64,000 nucleotides of DNA from Neopusillimonas maritima (GCF_003576595.1 NZ_NQOU01000002.1:372001-436000), one strand, 5' to 3'. Shown: positions 48,295 through 61,026, numbered from the stretch's first letter. The notes: generated by a model not told the origin, from the letters alone. Program-made: numbers and translations.

Positions 48295-48783
48295 ATGACA
48301 CGTGTTAAAACCGATTTCTGGGTAGGCCTTTTCGTGCTGCTGGGCATTCTTGCCCTGGTGTTCCTGGCATTGCGGGCCGGCAACCTCAGCTCGTTTTCAT
48401 TTGCGTCCAACTACCAGGTGCAGGGTTATTTCGACAACCTGGGCGGCCTTAAAGTACGGGCGCCCGTGAAGAGCAGCGGCGTCGTGGTCGGCCGGGTGGC
48501 ATCCATTTCATTCGACAACCAGCGCTATCAGGCACTGGTTACCATGGACGTCGAATCGCAATACGAATTTCCGTCCGACTCCTCCGCTTCAATTCTTACT
48601 TCGGGCCTGCTGGGCGAACAATATATTGGCCTGACACCCGGCGGAGATGACAAAATGCTGGAAAACGGCGGTACCATTCAGTTTACGCAAAGTGCAGTGG
48701 TGCTTGAAGAACTCATCAGCAAGTTCCTGTACAGTTCAGCAAGCGACCAAGGCACACCCCAACCGTTGCAAGATCCACAATAA
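48295..48783 (+). CDS. mlaD: MlaD, MCE-domain periplasmic lipid-transport ring protein
   Basis: A 162-residue protein with one N-terminal membrane helix (FWVGLFVLLGILALVFLALR) and a single MCE domain (VQGYFDNLGGLKVRAPVKSS, then ASILTSGLLGEQYIGLTPGG). Hexamers form the channel through which lipids pass between MlaE and MlaC. Length is normal. Confidence 0.95.
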   Translation: MTRVKTDFWVGLFVLLGILALVFLALRAGNLSSFSFASNYQVQGYFDNLGGLKVRAPVKSSGVVVGRVASISFDNQRYQALVTMDVESQYEFPSDSSASILTSGLLGEQYIGLTPGGDDKMLENGGTIQFTQSAVVLEELISKFLYSSASDQGTPQPLQDPQ

Positions 48784-48808
48784 AATACGCAAAACAGAGA
48801 AGCGCAAA

Positions 48809-49687
48809 ATGAAAATATCAATGCCCACGCCGCTCCGCTCACGCCTTGCCAGGGTACTGCCCGTGCTGGCCCTAACCGTTGCTGTTGCCGGTTGCGTACA
48901 CGTACCCAACCCCAGCCCGAACGACCCCTGGGAAAGCTATAACCGCAGCATGTTTGCATTCAATGATACGGTCGACAAGGCCTTCCTGAAGCCCATTGCA
49001 CAAGGCTATGAGGCAGTGGTGCCGCAGCCGGCCCGCAGTTGTGTCAGCAACGTCTTCAACAATTTCAAAGACGTTTGGTCATCCTTCAACAGTTTCCTGC
49101 AAGGCCGCCCATTCGACGGCATTAACTCGTTCGGCCGGGTACTCATGAATTCCACGCTGGGGATCGGCGGCTGTATCGACGTAGCCTCCATGAAAGGCGT
49201 ACCCCGCGTTGTAAATGATTTCGGCATCACCCTGGGCGTATGGGGCTTCGGGCCCGGGCCTTACGTGGTACTGCCGTTCCTGGGGGCCAGCAACCTGCGC
49301 GATGGTACCAGCACCGTTGCCTGGTTCGCCTACGATTACTCACCACCTTACGCGCCCATCTTCGCCATCGATAACATTCCGGTACGCAACAGTATTATTG
49401 CCCTGGCCGTTGTCGACTTACGCGCCAGCCTGCTGAGCGCCGACGAAATGGTCGACCGTATCGCACTTGACCGCTACGCCTTTATTCGCGACGCTTACAT
49501 CCAACGCCGCGCGGCACTGGTACAGGGCCAGCATGTTGACCCGAACACCACGCCCGAAGGCTTGCCCAAATACGAAGATAACGACACGCTACCCGATTAC
49601 TCAGACGACGATATGAACGGTGAAGACGCAGCAGGGGAAAGCAATGCAGGTCCCTCGGGCTCTTCCCCACAAGCAGCCGGCCAATAA
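48809..49687 (+). CDS. mlaA: MlaA (VacJ) outer-membrane lipoprotein
   Basis: A 292-residue lipoprotein with signal sequence and lipobox VAVAGC (Cys29). The mature MlaA domain holds DPWESYNRSMFAFND, ARSCVSNVFNNFKDVWSSFN, GINSFGRVLMNSTLGIGGC and GVWGFGPGPYVVLPFLG. It removes phospholipid from the outer leaflet of the outer membrane and hands it to MlaC. The acidic, low-complexity C-terminal tail (about 260-292) is longer than in E. coli. The start at 48809 lies after mlaD; an earlier in-frame ATG inside mlaD is rejected. Confidence 0.95.
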   Translation: MKISMPTPLRSRLARVLPVLALTVAVAGCVHVPNPSPNDPWESYNRSMFAFNDTVDKAFLKPIAQGYEAVVPQPARSCVSNVFNNFKDVWSSFNSFLQGRPFDGINSFGRVLMNSTLGIGGCIDVASMKGVPRVVNDFGITLGVWGFGPGPYVVLPFLGASNLRDGTSTVAWFAYDYSPPYAPIFAIDNIPVRNSIIALAVVDLRASLLSADEMVDRIALDRYAFIRDAYIQRRAALVQGQHVDPNTTPEGLPKYEDNDTLPDYSDDDMNGEDAAGESNAGPSGSSPQAAGQ

Positions 49688-49714
49688 GCGCCGGCCTCAA
49701 GGAGTTTTATTTAC

Positions 49715-50422
49715 ATGCCTAAACCGACACGCGCATTCAAGAGCAAGTTTTCCAGCCTGGCTTTAGCAGGCGTCATGGGTGTATCCGGCCTGGCCGGCGT
49801 AGCAGGTTTGGCAGGGGCAGTTGGTATTGCTGCACTGGCGGCCCTGCCGGCCACTGCCACAGCGCAAGCGCAACAAGTCAACGCCAAAGCACCGCCCAAC
49901 GACTTCATTAAAACCGTGGCCGACAACGCCCTGGCCGCCCTGCGTGCCGACGACAAGGCCAAGGCAGGCGATTTAGAGCGTATCAACGCGCTGGTTGATG
50001 AATACATTCTGCCGTATGTTGACCTGGAAAAAACCACACGCCTGTCGGCCGGACGCTATTGGCGCCAGGCCACGCCACAACAGCAACAGGAACTGGTCGA
50101 TGCTTTCAAGGGCACACTCATTCGCACCTATAGCGGTGCGCTGGAACAAGCCGACGACGTGTCGGAAATCAAGCCGCTGCCATTTCGTGGCGACCCGGAA
50201 GCGGAAGACGTGGTGGTGCGCACCCAGCTTACCCAGCGCAACGGCCCCCCCGTTAATGTGGATTACCGTATGGAAAACAGTCCGAACGGCTGGAAAATTT
50301 ATGACCTGAATGTAGAAGGGATCTGGCTGATTCAGAACTACCGCAACCAGTTCGCCCAGCAAATCAACCAGAACGGTATCGACGGCTTAATTACGGCGCT
50401 GAACCAGCACAATGCGCGTTAA
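49715..50422 (+). CDS. mlaC: MlaC periplasmic phospholipid-binding protein (toluene tolerance Ttg2 type)
   Basis: A 235-residue secreted protein. A long, Ala/Gly-rich signal region (about 1-50, ending TATAQAQQ) precedes the MlaC domain (NDFIKTVADNALAALRADDK, INALVDEYILPYVDLEKTTR, GNGPPVNVDYRM-like strand). It shuttles lipid between MlaA and MlaFEDB. A hydrophobic alanine-glycine stretch makes the signal unusually long. The next gene is an ABC ATPase, without the usual mlaB between. Confidence 0.93.
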   Translation: MPKPTRAFKSKFSSLALAGVMGVSGLAGVAGLAGAVGIAALAALPATATAQAQQVNAKAPPNDFIKTVADNALAALRADDKAKAGDLERINALVDEYILPYVDLEKTTRLSAGRYWRQATPQQQQELVDAFKGTLIRTYSGALEQADDVSEIKPLPFRGDPEAEDVVVRTQLTQRNGPPVNVDYRMENSPNGWKIYDLNVEGIWLIQNYRNQFAQQINQNGIDGLITALNQHNAR

Positions 50423-50529
50423 ACGGCGCCCAGCACGTACACGCTACCCTGAACAGCAATAAATACTAATAAAAACTACAATAGAGGTTTTGCGAGGCCC
50501 CTTAATGCCTCGCGTTGATCTTTTTATCT

Positions 50530-51324
50530 ATGTCCGCACTCAGTCTGAATCACGTATCAAAAGTCTATCCGCCGCGCTCGGCAGGGTGGCGCGGGCTCTT
50601 GCGCCCCGGCATGAAGCAGCGCCCGGGTTTTCAAGCCCTGAACGACGTTAGCCTTACCGTTGAACACGGCGAGTTTTTCGGCTTGCTTGGGCCCAACGGT
50701 GCCGGCAAAACCACCATGATCTCCATTCTGGCCGGTTTGGCACACGCCACCTCGGGCAGCGCCAGCGTATGCGGTCACGACGTGGTTACCGACTACAAAG
50801 AAGCCCGCCGTTCGCTGGGCGTCGTACCTCAGGAACTGGTGTACGACCCGTTCTTTACTGTGCGCGAAACCCTGCGCCTGCAATCGGGTTACTTCGGCCT
50901 GCACAACAACGACGACTGGATCGACGAAATCCTTTACAACCTGGGGCTCGACGACAAAGCCAACGCCAATATGCGCGCCCTTTCAGGCGGCATGAAACGC
51001 CGCGTACTGGTGGCCCAGGCGTTGGTGCACCGTCCACCGGTCATTATTCTGGACGAACCCACCGCCGGGGTCGATGTCGACCTGCGCCGTACCTTGTGGG
51101 AATTCATCTCGCGCCTGAATAAAGAAGGCCACACCATTTTGCTGACCACGCATTACCTGGAAGAAGCCGAAGCCTTGTGTGGCCGCATCGCCATGCTGAA
51201 AAGCGGCCGTATCGTGGCGCTGGACACCACGGAAGCGTTGCTGGCCCGCGTGGGCGGGGCCGACCTGGAAGACGCGTTCGTGCGCATTATGCACAATGAA
51301 GATGCACTAAAGGCCTCCGCATGA
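50530..51324 (+). CDS. ABC transporter ATP-binding protein (ABC-2 exporter)
   Basis: A 264-residue ATPase: Walker A GPNGAGKTTMIS, Q-loop GVVPQELVYDPF, signature LSGGMKRRVLVAQAL, Walker B PVIILDEPTAGVD and H-loop TILLTTHYLEEAE. It pairs with the ABC-2 permease gene that overlaps it by 4 bp. This pair follows the mla genes in related genomes; the exported substrate is not known. ATG 50530 is preferred to an in-frame TTG at 50515. Confidence 0.93.
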   Translation: MSALSLNHVSKVYPPRSAGWRGLLRPGMKQRPGFQALNDVSLTVEHGEFFGLLGPNGAGKTTMISILAGLAHATSGSASVCGHDVVTDYKEARRSLGVVPQELVYDPFFTVRETLRLQSGYFGLHNNDDWIDEILYNLGLDDKANANMRALSGGMKRRVLVAQALVHRPPVIILDEPTAGVDVDLRRTLWEFISRLNKEGHTILLTTHYLEEAEALCGRIAMLKSGRIVALDTTEALLARVGGADLEDAFVRIMHNEDALKASA

Positions 51325-52112
51325 GCAAGTCGTTAATTCAACCCCGCACCGATCTGGGTTCCGGCTTTCCCACCCTGCTGCGCAAGGAAATCATGCGCTT
51401 CTGGAAAGTAGGTTTTCAAACCGTGGCCGCCCCCGTGCTCACGGCGCTGCTGTATTTGCTTATTTTCGCGCATGTGCTGGAAGACCGCGTCCAAATTTAC
51501 GGCACCATTCCGTATACCGCGTTCCTGATTCCCGGCCTCATGATGATGAGCATGTTGCAAAACGCCTTTGCCAACCCCTCTTCATCGCTTATTCAAAGCC
51601 GCATTACCGGGAACCTGGTATTTGTGCTGCTGCCGCCCATTTCGCACCGCGAGTTCTTCGCCGCCTACTTAATTGCCGCCATTCTGCGCGGCCTGGCCGT
51701 GGGGCTGTGCATTTGGGCCGTCTCCCTGCCGTTTGTCGACCTGCCGCCGCAGAACCTGCTGTGGATTCTGGCGTTCGCCATGCTTTCCTGCGGCATTATG
51801 GGCGCGCTGGGCATTATTGCCGGGCTGTGGTCGGAAAAATTCGACCAACTTGCCGCCTTTCAAAACTTCCTGATTATGCCCGCCACGTTTTTGTCGGGCG
51901 TGTTTTATTCCATTCACAGCCTGCCGCCCTTCTGGCAAGCCGTGTCGCACTACAACCCCATTTTCTACACCATCGACGGCTTCCGTTATGGGTTCTTCGG
52001 CGTGTCCGACGTCTCCCCCTGGACAAGCCTGGCCGTCGTCACCGGGGTATTCGTTGTGTTGTGCGCCTACACGATGCGCCTGTTGGCCGCCGGCTACAAA
52101 CTGCGATCATAG
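51321..52112 (+). CDS. ABC-2 type transporter permease
   Basis: A 263-residue membrane protein with six predicted helices and the ABC-2 signature region (MPATFLSGVFYSIHSLPPFW then VSHYNPIFYTIDGFRYGF). It forms an exporter with the preceding ATPase, of the YadH/NodJ type. Four bp overlap with the ATPase gene. Confidence 0.93.
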   Translation: MSKSLIQPRTDLGSGFPTLLRKEIMRFWKVGFQTVAAPVLTALLYLLIFAHVLEDRVQIYGTIPYTAFLIPGLMMMSMLQNAFANPSSSLIQSRITGNLVFVLLPPISHREFFAAYLIAAILRGLAVGLCIWAVSLPFVDLPPQNLLWILAFAMLSCGIMGALGIIAGLWSEKFDQLAAFQNFLIMPATFLSGVFYSIHSLPPFWQAVSHYNPIFYTIDGFRYGFFGVSDVSPWTSLAVVTGVFVVLCAYTMRLLAAGYKLRS

Positions 52113-52116
52113 AACT

Positions 52117-54300
<2,184 letters not shown>

Positions 54301-54379
54301 CATTAAGCTTCACACACCTTTATTTGAAAACGCCCCTGTTGCCCTCATTTAATTAGTACAGCTATTTTTCGGCACCATC

Positions 54380-55693
54380 ATGTCATCCATTCAGCGCCTT
54401 CGTTCTACCGACCCCAACTTTGCAGCCACCCTGCGCAAATTGTTGGCCTTCGATGCTTCGCAAGACGAATCCATTGAACGCGCCACGGCCGATATTCTGA
54501 AGGCGGTTGAGCATACAGGCGACACCGCCCTGCTGGAATACACACAGCGCTTCGACCGCGTGCAGGCCGGCAGCGTAGCGGAACTGGAAATTCCCAAATC
54601 GGAATGGCTGGCCGCGCTGGAAAGCCTGCCGGCTGAACAGCGTACCGCCCTGGAACAGGCGGCCGAAAGGGTACGCAGCTACCACGAACACCAAAAAGCC
54701 CAAAGCTGGTCCTACACCGAAGCCGACGGCACCGTGCTGGGCCAAAAAATTACCCCGCTCGATCGCGTGGGTTTATACGTACCCGGGGGCAAAGCGGCCT
54801 ATCCGTCGTCGGTACTCATGAACGCCATTCCCGCCAAAGTGGCCGGGGTGGAAGAAGTGATCATGGTTACACCCACACCAAACGGCGTGCGCAACCCCAT
54901 TGTGCTGGCCGCCGCTGCGATTGCCGGCGTTGACCGCGCCTGGGCCATTGGCGGCGCGCAAGCGGTGGGTGCACTGGCTTACGGCACGGCCACCATTAAT
55001 GCGGTCGATAAAATTGTGGGCCCCGGCAACGCTTATGTCGCTGCGGCCAAACGTCGCGTTTTCGGCACGGTAGGCATCGACATGATTGCCGGCCCCAGTG
55101 AAATTCTGATCATTGCCGACGGCACCACACCGGCCGACTGGATCGCCATGGACCTGTTCTCACAGGCCGAGCACGACGAACTGGCGCAAAGCATCTTGCT
55201 ATGCCCCAACGAAGCATACTTAGACCAAGTTCAGGAAGCCATTGATCGCCTGCTGCCCACCATGCCGCGTGCCGACATTATTCGCACCAGCCTGGCCAAC
55301 CGCGGCGCATTGATTCTGGTGCAAGACCTTGACGAGGCCTGTGCCATAGCCAACGACATTGCGCCCGAGCACCTGGAAATCTCCACCGACAACCCTAACG
55401 CCGTGGCCGACAAAATCCGCCATGCGGGGGCCATTTTCCTGGGTCGCTACAGCTCGGAATCGCTGGGCGATTACTGCGCCGGGCCGAACCACGTTTTACC
55501 CACTTCCCGCACCGCGCGTTTCTCTTCACCGCTGGGGGTGTATGATTTCCAGAAACGCAGCAGCATTATCCAGGTTTCGCACAACGGCGCCCAAACGTTA
55601 GGCACCATTGCCGCGCACCTGGCTTATGGTGAAGGCCTGCAAGCTCACGCGGCCAGCGCGGAATACCGCCTGGATACGCCGCCAAAGCGCTAA
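54380..55693 (+). CDS. hisD: Histidinol dehydrogenase
   Basis: A 437-residue zinc enzyme performing the two final NAD-dependent oxidations to histidine. Hallmarks are [40 protein letters not shown] with the His-containing [10 protein letters not shown], and [15 protein letters not shown]. 79 bp follow hisG, with no gene in between. Full length. Confidence 0.97.
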   Translation: MSSIQRLRSTDPNFAATLRKLLAFDASQDESIERATADILKAVEHTGDTALLEYTQRFDRVQAGSVAELEIPKSEWLAALESLPAEQRTALEQAAERVRSYHEHQKAQSWSYTEADGTVLGQKITPLDRVGLYVPGGKAAYPSSVLMNAIPAKVAGVEEVIMVTPTPNGVRNPIVLAAAAIAGVDRAWAIGGAQAVGALAYGTATINAVDKIVGPGNAYVAAAKRRVFGTVGIDMIAGPSEILIIADGTTPADWIAMDLFSQAEHDELAQSILLCPNEAYLDQVQEAIDRLLPTMPRADIIRTSLANRGALILVQDLDEACAIANDIAPEHLEISTDNPNAVADKIRHAGAIFLGRYSSESLGDYCAGPNHVLPTSRTARFSSPLGVYDFQKRSSIIQVSHNGAQTLGTIAAHLAYGEGLQAHAASAEYRLDTPPKR

Positions 55694-55758
55694 GCAAGCC
55701 CTTACCCGAACACATGGCCGCCTTAACCCGGCCCTTTTGCACAGAAAGACCTTAAACC

Positions 55759-56346
55759 ATGCGTACCGCTGAAATTTCACGTAATACCAACGAAACCCGT
55801 ATTCGTGTGGCCATTAATTTAGACGGCACCGGCCGCCAAACCATTAACACGGGCGTCCCTTTCTTAGACCACATGCTCGACCAAATCGCGCGCCACGGTT
55901 TAATTGATCTGGACATCCACTGCGACGGCGACACCCATATCGACGACCACCACACCGTGGAAGACGTGGGCATTACGCTGGGCCAGGCCGTGGCCGCCGC
56001 CGTAGGCGACAAAAAAGGCCTGCGCCGCTACGGCCACGCCTACGTGCCACTCGACGAAGCGCTGTCACGCGTGGTGATTGATTTTTCAGGCCGCCCCGGG
56101 CTGGAGTTTCATGTGCCGTTCACCCGCTCGCACATCGGCACGTTCGACGTCGACCTTACCCAGGAATTTTTCCAGGGTTTTGTGAACCACGCTTTAATGA
56201 CGCTGCACATCGACAACCTGCGCGGCACCAACTCGCATCACCAGTGTGAAACCGTGTTCAAGGCCTTTGGCCGCGCACTGCGCATGGCCGCTGAAATCGA
56301 CCCGCGCGCCGGCGACACCATTCCTTCCACCAAAGGCTCGCTGTAA
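55759..56346 (+). CDS. hisB: Imidazoleglycerol-phosphate dehydratase
   Basis: A 195-residue Mn-dependent IGPD. Metal-binding His motifs [40 protein letters not shown] and [16 protein letters not shown] are present. Monofunctional, without the phosphatase domain of the enteric enzyme. Only 65 bp separate it from hisD, leaving no room for hisC, which is normally here in relatives. Confidence 0.97.
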   Translation: MRTAEISRNTNETRIRVAINLDGTGRQTINTGVPFLDHMLDQIARHGLIDLDIHCDGDTHIDDHHTVEDVGITLGQAVAAAVGDKKGLRRYGHAYVPLDEALSRVVIDFSGRPGLEFHVPFTRSHIGTFDVDLTQEFFQGFVNHALMTLHIDNLRGTNSHHQCETVFKAFGRALRMAAEIDPRAGDTIPSTKGSL

Positions 56347-56355
56347 GGCTTTATT

Positions 56356-57012
56356 GTGAACACCATTGCCATTGTTGATTACGGTATGGGCAACTTTCAC
56401 TCGGTTGCCCGCGCCCTTCACGCTGCCGCGCCCAACGCCGACATCCGTCTCTGCCGCGACGCCCAATCCATTCGCGACGCCTCGCGCGTGGTGTTCCCGG
56501 GCCAGGGCGCCATGCCCGACTGCATGCGCACCCTGAACGAATCAGGCCTGCGCGAAGCCGTGGAAGAGGCCGCACGCAGCAAGCCCCTACTGGGCGTGTG
56601 CGTGGGCGAACAAATGTTGTTCACCACCAGCGAAGAAGGCAACACCCCTTGCCTGAACATTTTCCCCGGCAAAGTAAAGTTGTTTGCCGGCCCGGAATTC
56701 GCTTCATCGAAACAACACGGCGACAACGAACACGAACTGCTGAAAGTACCGCACATGGGTTGGAACCGCGTGTGGCAAACCCAGGCTCACCCCTTGTGGA
56801 GCGGCATTGAAGACGGTACCCACTTTTATTTCGTGCACAGTTATTACGCAGCGCCCGACCAGGCCCAATTAACCGTGGGCGAAAGCCATTACGGCATTCC
56901 CTTTACCTGCGCCGTGGCGGCGGAAAACATTTTCGCCGTCCAGTTTCATCCGGAAAAAAGCGCAGATCCCGGCCTACGCCTTTATCGGAACTTTGTAGAC
57001 TGGAACCCTTGA
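56356..57012 (+). CDS. hisH: Imidazole glycerol phosphate synthase, glutamine amidotransferase subunit
   Basis: A 218-residue class I amidotransferase supplying ammonia to HisF. The nucleophile is in [12 protein letters not shown], with the His-Glu pair in [13 protein letters not shown] near the end, and the oxyanion region [13 protein letters not shown]. Starts with GTG after AAGG. Confidence 0.96.
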   Translation: MNTIAIVDYGMGNFHSVARALHAAAPNADIRLCRDAQSIRDASRVVFPGQGAMPDCMRTLNESGLREAVEEAARSKPLLGVCVGEQMLFTTSEEGNTPCLNIFPGKVKLFAGPEFASSKQHGDNEHELLKVPHMGWNRVWQTQAHPLWSGIEDGTHFYFVHSYYAAPDQAQLTVGESHYGIPFTCAVAAENIFAVQFHPEKSADPGLRLYRNFVDWNP

Positions 57013-57078
57013 ACGGTTTGTTATATTTTTAAACAACACGCCAACCTTTTCGGCACTTTAAACTGGCCCTGAACCATC

Positions 57079-57828
57079 ATGCTTCTGATTCCCGCTATCG
57101 ACCTCAAAGACGGACACTGTGTACGCCTGCGCCAGGGCGACCTGGACGACGCCACTATTTTCTCGGAAGACCCGGCGGCCATGGCCTCCGACTGGCTCGA
57201 CCAAGGCGCACGCCGGCTGCACCTGGTTGACCTGAACGGCGCCGTCGCCGGCAGCCCGAAGAACCTGGCGGCCATCAAAAACATCCTGGACGCCATCGAC
57301 GAAGAAATCCCCGTGCAAATCGGCGGCGGCATTCGCGACCTGAACACCATTGAAGCGTATCTCGATCTGGGTTTGGCTTACGTCATTATCGGCACGGCCG
57401 CCATTAAGAACCCCGGTTTCCTGCGCGACGCCTGCAGTGCCTTCCCCGGCAATATTATTGTGGGGCTCGACGCACGCGAAGGTAAAGTAGCCACCGACGG
57501 CTGGAGCAAACTAACCCGCCACGACGTCATCGACATGGCGAAAAAGTTTGAAGACTATGGTTGCGAAGCCATTATCTACACCGATATCGGTCGCGACGGC
57601 ATGCTGCAAGGCGTGAACATCGACGCCACCGTGAAACTGGCCCAGGCGGTGACTATTCCCGTTATTGCTTCGGGCGGCGTGACCGACCTGAAAGACATTG
57701 AAGCCCTGTGCGCGGTAGAAGAAGAAGGTGTTGAAGGCGCCATTCTGGGCCGTAGCCTGTATGAAGGCACGCTGGATTTCGGCGCCGCACAAACCCTGGC
57801 CGACGAACTGAACGGCGAAACCGAGTAA
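57079..57828 (+). CDS. hisA: ProFAR isomerase HisA
   Basis: A 249-residue TIM-barrel isomerase converting ProFAR to PRFAR. Both phosphate-binding motifs ([26 protein letters not shown]) and the catalytic Asp pair ([18 protein letters not shown] and [11 protein letters not shown]) are present. It is 3 bp upstream of hisF. Confidence 0.97.
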   Translation: MLLIPAIDLKDGHCVRLRQGDLDDATIFSEDPAAMASDWLDQGARRLHLVDLNGAVAGSPKNLAAIKNILDAIDEEIPVQIGGGIRDLNTIEAYLDLGLAYVIIGTAAIKNPGFLRDACSAFPGNIIVGLDAREGKVATDGWSKLTRHDVIDMAKKFEDYGCEAIIYTDIGRDGMLQGVNIDATVKLAQAVTIPVIASGGVTDLKDIEALCAVEEEGVEGAILGRSLYEGTLDFGAAQTLADELNGETE

Positions 57829-57831
57829 GCA

Positions 57832-58611
57832 ATGTCGAATGAACTGACACGCCGTATTATCCCCTGCCTGGATGTGACCGCCGGGCGCGTTGTGAAAGGC
57901 GTGAACTTCGTGGGCCTGGTCGACGCCGGCGACCCCGTGGAAATTGCGCGTCGCTACAACGAACAAGGCGCCGACGAACTCACGTTTTTAGATATTACCG
58001 CCACCAGCGACAACCGCGACCTGATTCTGCCCATTATCGAATCCGTGGCGTCACAAGTGTTCATCCCCCTCACTGTTGGGGGCGGTGTGCGCAAAGTGGC
58101 CGATATTCAACGCCTGTTGAACGCCGGGGCCGATAAAGTGTCTATTAACAGTGCAGCCGTCAGTAACCCTGAACTGGTGCGCGAGGCCTCGCAATATCAC
58201 GGCTCGCAGTGTATCGTGGTGGCCATCGATGCACGCCAGGTATCCCAACCCGGTGAAGCATTGAAATGGGAAATTTTTACGCACGGGGGCCGCAACGCCA
58301 CCGGAATCGACGCCGTAGAATGGGCCGTTAAAATGGCTGAATACGGGGCAGGCGAAATTCTGCTTACCAGTATGGACCGCGACGGCACGAAATCGGGTTT
58401 CGACCTGAACCTCACCCGCACCGTATCCGACGCCGTTCCTATCCCCGTGATTGCATCGGGGGGCGTAGGCAACCTGCAGCACCTGGTGGAAGGCGTCACC
58501 ACGGGCCGGGCCAGCGCCGTACTGGCGGCCAGTATCTTTCACTTCGGCGACCACACCGTGCACGAAGCCAAAGAACTCATGGCACAGCAAGGTATCCCCG
58601 TTAGGCTGTAA
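57832..58611 (+). CDS. hisF: Imidazole glycerol phosphate synthase, cyclase subunit
   Basis: A 259-residue TIM barrel that, with HisH, turns PRFAR into imidazole glycerol phosphate and AICAR. Motifs are [51 protein letters not shown] and [14 protein letters not shown], with both catalytic Asp residues. Full length. Confidence 0.97.
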   Translation: MSNELTRRIIPCLDVTAGRVVKGVNFVGLVDAGDPVEIARRYNEQGADELTFLDITATSDNRDLILPIIESVASQVFIPLTVGGGVRKVADIQRLLNAGADKVSINSAAVSNPELVREASQYHGSQCIVVAIDARQVSQPGEALKWEIFTHGGRNATGIDAVEWAVKMAEYGAGEILLTSMDRDGTKSGFDLNLTRTVSDAVPIPVIASGGVGNLQHLVEGVTTGRASAVLAASIFHFGDHTVHEAKELMAQQGIPVRL

Positions 58612-58627
58612 AGCAAGGAGGCCGAAT

Positions 58628-59047
58628 ATGAGCCAACCGGAAACTCACACCACTGAAACCGCCGGGCCCGCCTGGCTGAAAGACGTGCATTTCGACAACA
58701 GCGGCCTGATTCCCGCCATTGCACAAGACGCCGATACCGGCACCTTGTTAATGGTGGCCTGGATGAACCGCGACGCCCTGATGGAAACCGCCCAAACCCA
58801 GCGCGCGGTTTATTGGTCGCGCTCGCGCCAGCGGCTTTGGCGCAAAGGCGAGGAGTCCGGCCACGTTCAACAGGTAAAGGAAATCCGCCTGGATTGCGAC
58901 GGCGATGTCATTTTGCTGAAAGTAAAACAGGAAGGCGGCATTGCCTGCCATACCGGCCGCGAAAGCTGTTTCTTTCGCCGCCTGGACACCACCAGTTGGA
59001 CCACCACCGACCCCGTGCTGAAAGATCCGGAGCAAATCTACAAATGA
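58628..59047 (+). CDS. hisI: Phosphoribosyl-AMP cyclohydrolase
   Basis: A 139-residue zinc enzyme: [40 protein letters not shown], and ligand Cys residues in IRLDCDGD and [20 protein letters not shown] lies before the ATG. Separate from hisE, as in most beta-proteobacteria, and overlapping it by 4 bp. Confidence 0.96.
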   Translation: MSQPETHTTETAGPAWLKDVHFDNSGLIPAIAQDADTGTLLMVAWMNRDALMETAQTQRAVYWSRSRQRLWRKGEESGHVQQVKEIRLDCDGDVILLKVKQEGGIACHTGRESCFFRRLDTTSWTTTDPVLKDPEQIYK

Positions 59048-59388
59048 GTTCAACGCCAAACACGGAACAGATTCTGGCGCGCCTGGCCGACACCCTGGAA
59101 AGCCGCCTGCCGCAAAACGGCGGCGACCCAAACGCATCGTATACTGCCAAGTTATTGGCTAAAGGGCCCGATGCGTTCCTGAAGAAAATCGGCGAAGAAG
59201 CCACCGAACTGGTCATGGCCGCCAAAGACAACGACCGCGACAAAATTGTGTATGAAACCGCCGACTTATGGTTTCATACCCTCGTGGCATTGGCGCATTA
59301 CAATGTGCGGCCCGAAGATATTCTGAATGAACTGGCGCGACGCGAAGGCGTATCGGGCCTGGAAGAAAAGGCAAAGCGAGGCGCTTAA
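59044..59388 (+). CDS. hisE: Phosphoribosyl-ATP pyrophosphatase
   Basis: A 114-residue MazG-like enzyme: [40 protein letters not shown] with the acidic metal residues, and [18 protein letters not shown]. Start at the ATGA overlap with hisI; a longer in-frame reading from inside hisI is rejected. Closes the his block. Confidence 0.96.
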   Translation: MSSTPNTEQILARLADTLESRLPQNGGDPNASYTAKLLAKGPDAFLKKIGEEATELVMAAKDNDRDKIVYETADLWFHTLVALAHYNVRPEDILNELARREGVSGLEEKAKRGA

Positions 59389-59515
59389 CCCGCCCAAAAA
59401 ATATACAGCATACTATCGCATTCCCTACCCTTTTACCTGCCACGCACTTCGGTAGAATGGTTAGAATGAGTAGATAAACAAATGTGCAGCAACCTGCTGC
59501 CTTACGGAGATTGAA

Positions 59516-59755
59516 ATGGGTAGTTTCAGCATTTGGCACTGGCTTATTGTTCTGGTTATTGTGGCCCTGGTGTTCGGTACCAAAAAACTGCGCAACATGG
59601 GTGAAGACTTGGGCGGCGCCGTTAAAGGCTTCAAGAAAGGCATGAACGACGCCAACAGCGAAGGCGAGCAAAACAAAAAGCCTGAAGCCGTTACTCAAAA
59701 GACCGAAGACAGCGACACCATCGACGTTCAGGCCAAAGAAAAGAAAGACGCGTAA
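59516..59755 (+). CDS. tatA: Sec-independent protein translocase TatA
   Basis: A 79-residue TatA: short N-terminal helix ([20 protein letters not shown]), the [20 protein letters not shown] hinge and amphipathic helix, and a charged tail. Forms the transport pore for folded, often cofactor-bearing proteins. AGATTG/GGAG-like site precedes the ATG. Confidence 0.96.
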   Translation: MGSFSIWHWLIVLVIVALVFGTKKLRNMGEDLGGAVKGFKKGMNDANSEGEQNKKPEAVTQKTEDSDTIDVQAKEKKDA

Positions 59756-59761
59756 ACCGCC

Positions 59762-60193
59762 ATGTTTGGTCTGAGCTTCACCGAACTCATGATCATCGGC
59801 GTGGTTGCGCTGCTGGTCATCGGCCCCGAGCGCCTGCCCAATGTGGCCCGCACCGTGGGCCACCTGCTGGGTCGCGCACAACGTTACGTAAACGACGTGA
59901 AAACCGACATCAAGCGTGAAATGGATTCCGCTGAAATCGGCAGCCTGAAAGGCCAGATTGAAGACGCCGCCAAATCGGTGCGCAGCTCGGTCGACGACGC
60001 CGGCAACACCATTCGCAACCCGCTTGAAGAAGCCAAAAAGGCGCTGCAAGACACCGAACAAACACTGAAAGAAACCGAACAGTCGATCGACTCTTCGATT
60101 CGCAGCAAGCAAAGCGAACCCTCGAGCGATAAAGCCACAAGCGCGCCGCCCGACGACACCGCAGGCACCAAGAAAAACGGAACTGAAACGTGA
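59762..60193 (+). CDS. tatB: Sec-independent protein translocase TatB
   Basis: A 143-residue TatB: MFGLSFTELMIIGVVALLVI, then GPERLPNVARTVG and a long amphipathic helix and coiled stretch (about 40-110), with a Ser/Asp/Lys-rich tail. Binds twin-arginine signal peptides with TatC. Four bp overlap with tatC. Confidence 0.96.
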   Translation: MFGLSFTELMIIGVVALLVIGPERLPNVARTVGHLLGRAQRYVNDVKTDIKREMDSAEIGSLKGQIEDAAKSVRSSVDDAGNTIRNPLEEAKKALQDTEQTLKETEQSIDSSIRSKQSEPSSDKATSAPPDDTAGTKKNGTET

Positions 60194-60951
60194 CAGCCGA
60201 AGAAGAAAGCAATTCCGAATCCTTCGTCTCGCACCTTATCGAGCTTCGCACGCGCCTGATTCGCGCGGTTGGTGCCATTCTGGGCATCTTTATTATTCTG
60301 TTCCTGTATCCAGGGCCTTCGTTTCTGTACGACGTTCTGGCACAGCCCATGCTGGCCACGCTGCCTACCGGCACCCGCATGATCGCCACCGGCGTCATCA
60401 CGCCCTTCATGGTGCCGGTTAAAGTTGCGCTGCTTACCGCCTTTGTGCTGGCCTTACCCATTGTGCTGTATCAGGCCTGGGCGTTTGTCGCCCCAGGGCT
60501 GTACAAACACGAACAAAAACTGGCGCTACCGCTCATTTTTTCGGGTACGGTGCTGTTTTTGCTGGGCATGGCTTTTTGCTACTTCGTCGTCTTCAAAACC
60601 GTCTTTGAATTCATCGCGGGCTTTGCACCGCAGTCGATTACCCCTGCGCCCGATATCGAAGCCTACGTCAGTTTCGTCATTACCATGTTCATGGCCTTCG
60701 GCATTACCTTCGAAGTGCCGGTTGCAGTGGTGCTGTTGGTAAAAAGCGGTATTGTCAGCGTGCAAAAGCTGCGCAGTGCACGTGGGTATGTGGTTGTGGG
60801 GGCCTTCGTTATTGCCGCCATTGTTACCCCACCCGACGTTATCAGCCAATTCATGTTGGCCGTGCCCCTATGTGTGCTGTATGAAGTGGGGCTGCTGGTC
60901 GCTTCAAGAATGAAGCCTTCGGAACGCGAAAAAGAAGCCGACGACGAATAG
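60190..60951 (+). CDS. tatC: Sec-independent protein translocase TatC
   Basis: A 253-residue six-helix receptor of the Tat system: SHLIELRTRLIRAVGAILGI at the start, YQAWAFVAPGLYKHEQKLAL in the periplasmic loop region, and AFGITFEVPVAVVLLV. Starts with GTG overlapping the tatB stop. Ends in a charged tail (about 238-253). Confidence 0.96.
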   Translation: MTAEEESNSESFVSHLIELRTRLIRAVGAILGIFIILFLYPGPSFLYDVLAQPMLATLPTGTRMIATGVITPFMVPVKVALLTAFVLALPIVLYQAWAFVAPGLYKHEQKLALPLIFSGTVLFLLGMAFCYFVVFKTVFEFIAGFAPQSITPAPDIEAYVSFVITMFMAFGITFEVPVAVVLLVKSGIVSVQKLRSARGYVVVGAFVIAAIVTPPDVISQFMLAVPLCVLYEVGLLVASRMKPSEREKEADDE

Positions 60952-61002
60952 CTCAAAAATGCGCTGAACTGTACGCTTTACAATTAAAAAATTAAAAGGC
61001 TT

Positions 61003-61026
61003 GTACCCTGTATCGATACAGGGTAC
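61003..61026. promoter_or_regulatory. Palindromic operator of the higBA pair
   Basis: Perfect 24-bp palindrome: half-site GTACCCTGTATC directly followed by its exact complement GATACAGGGTAC, ending 8 bp before the toxin start codon. Antitoxin/toxin complexes of the HigA type bind such sites to repress their own operon; here it also overlaps the translation start region. Confidence 0.8.
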
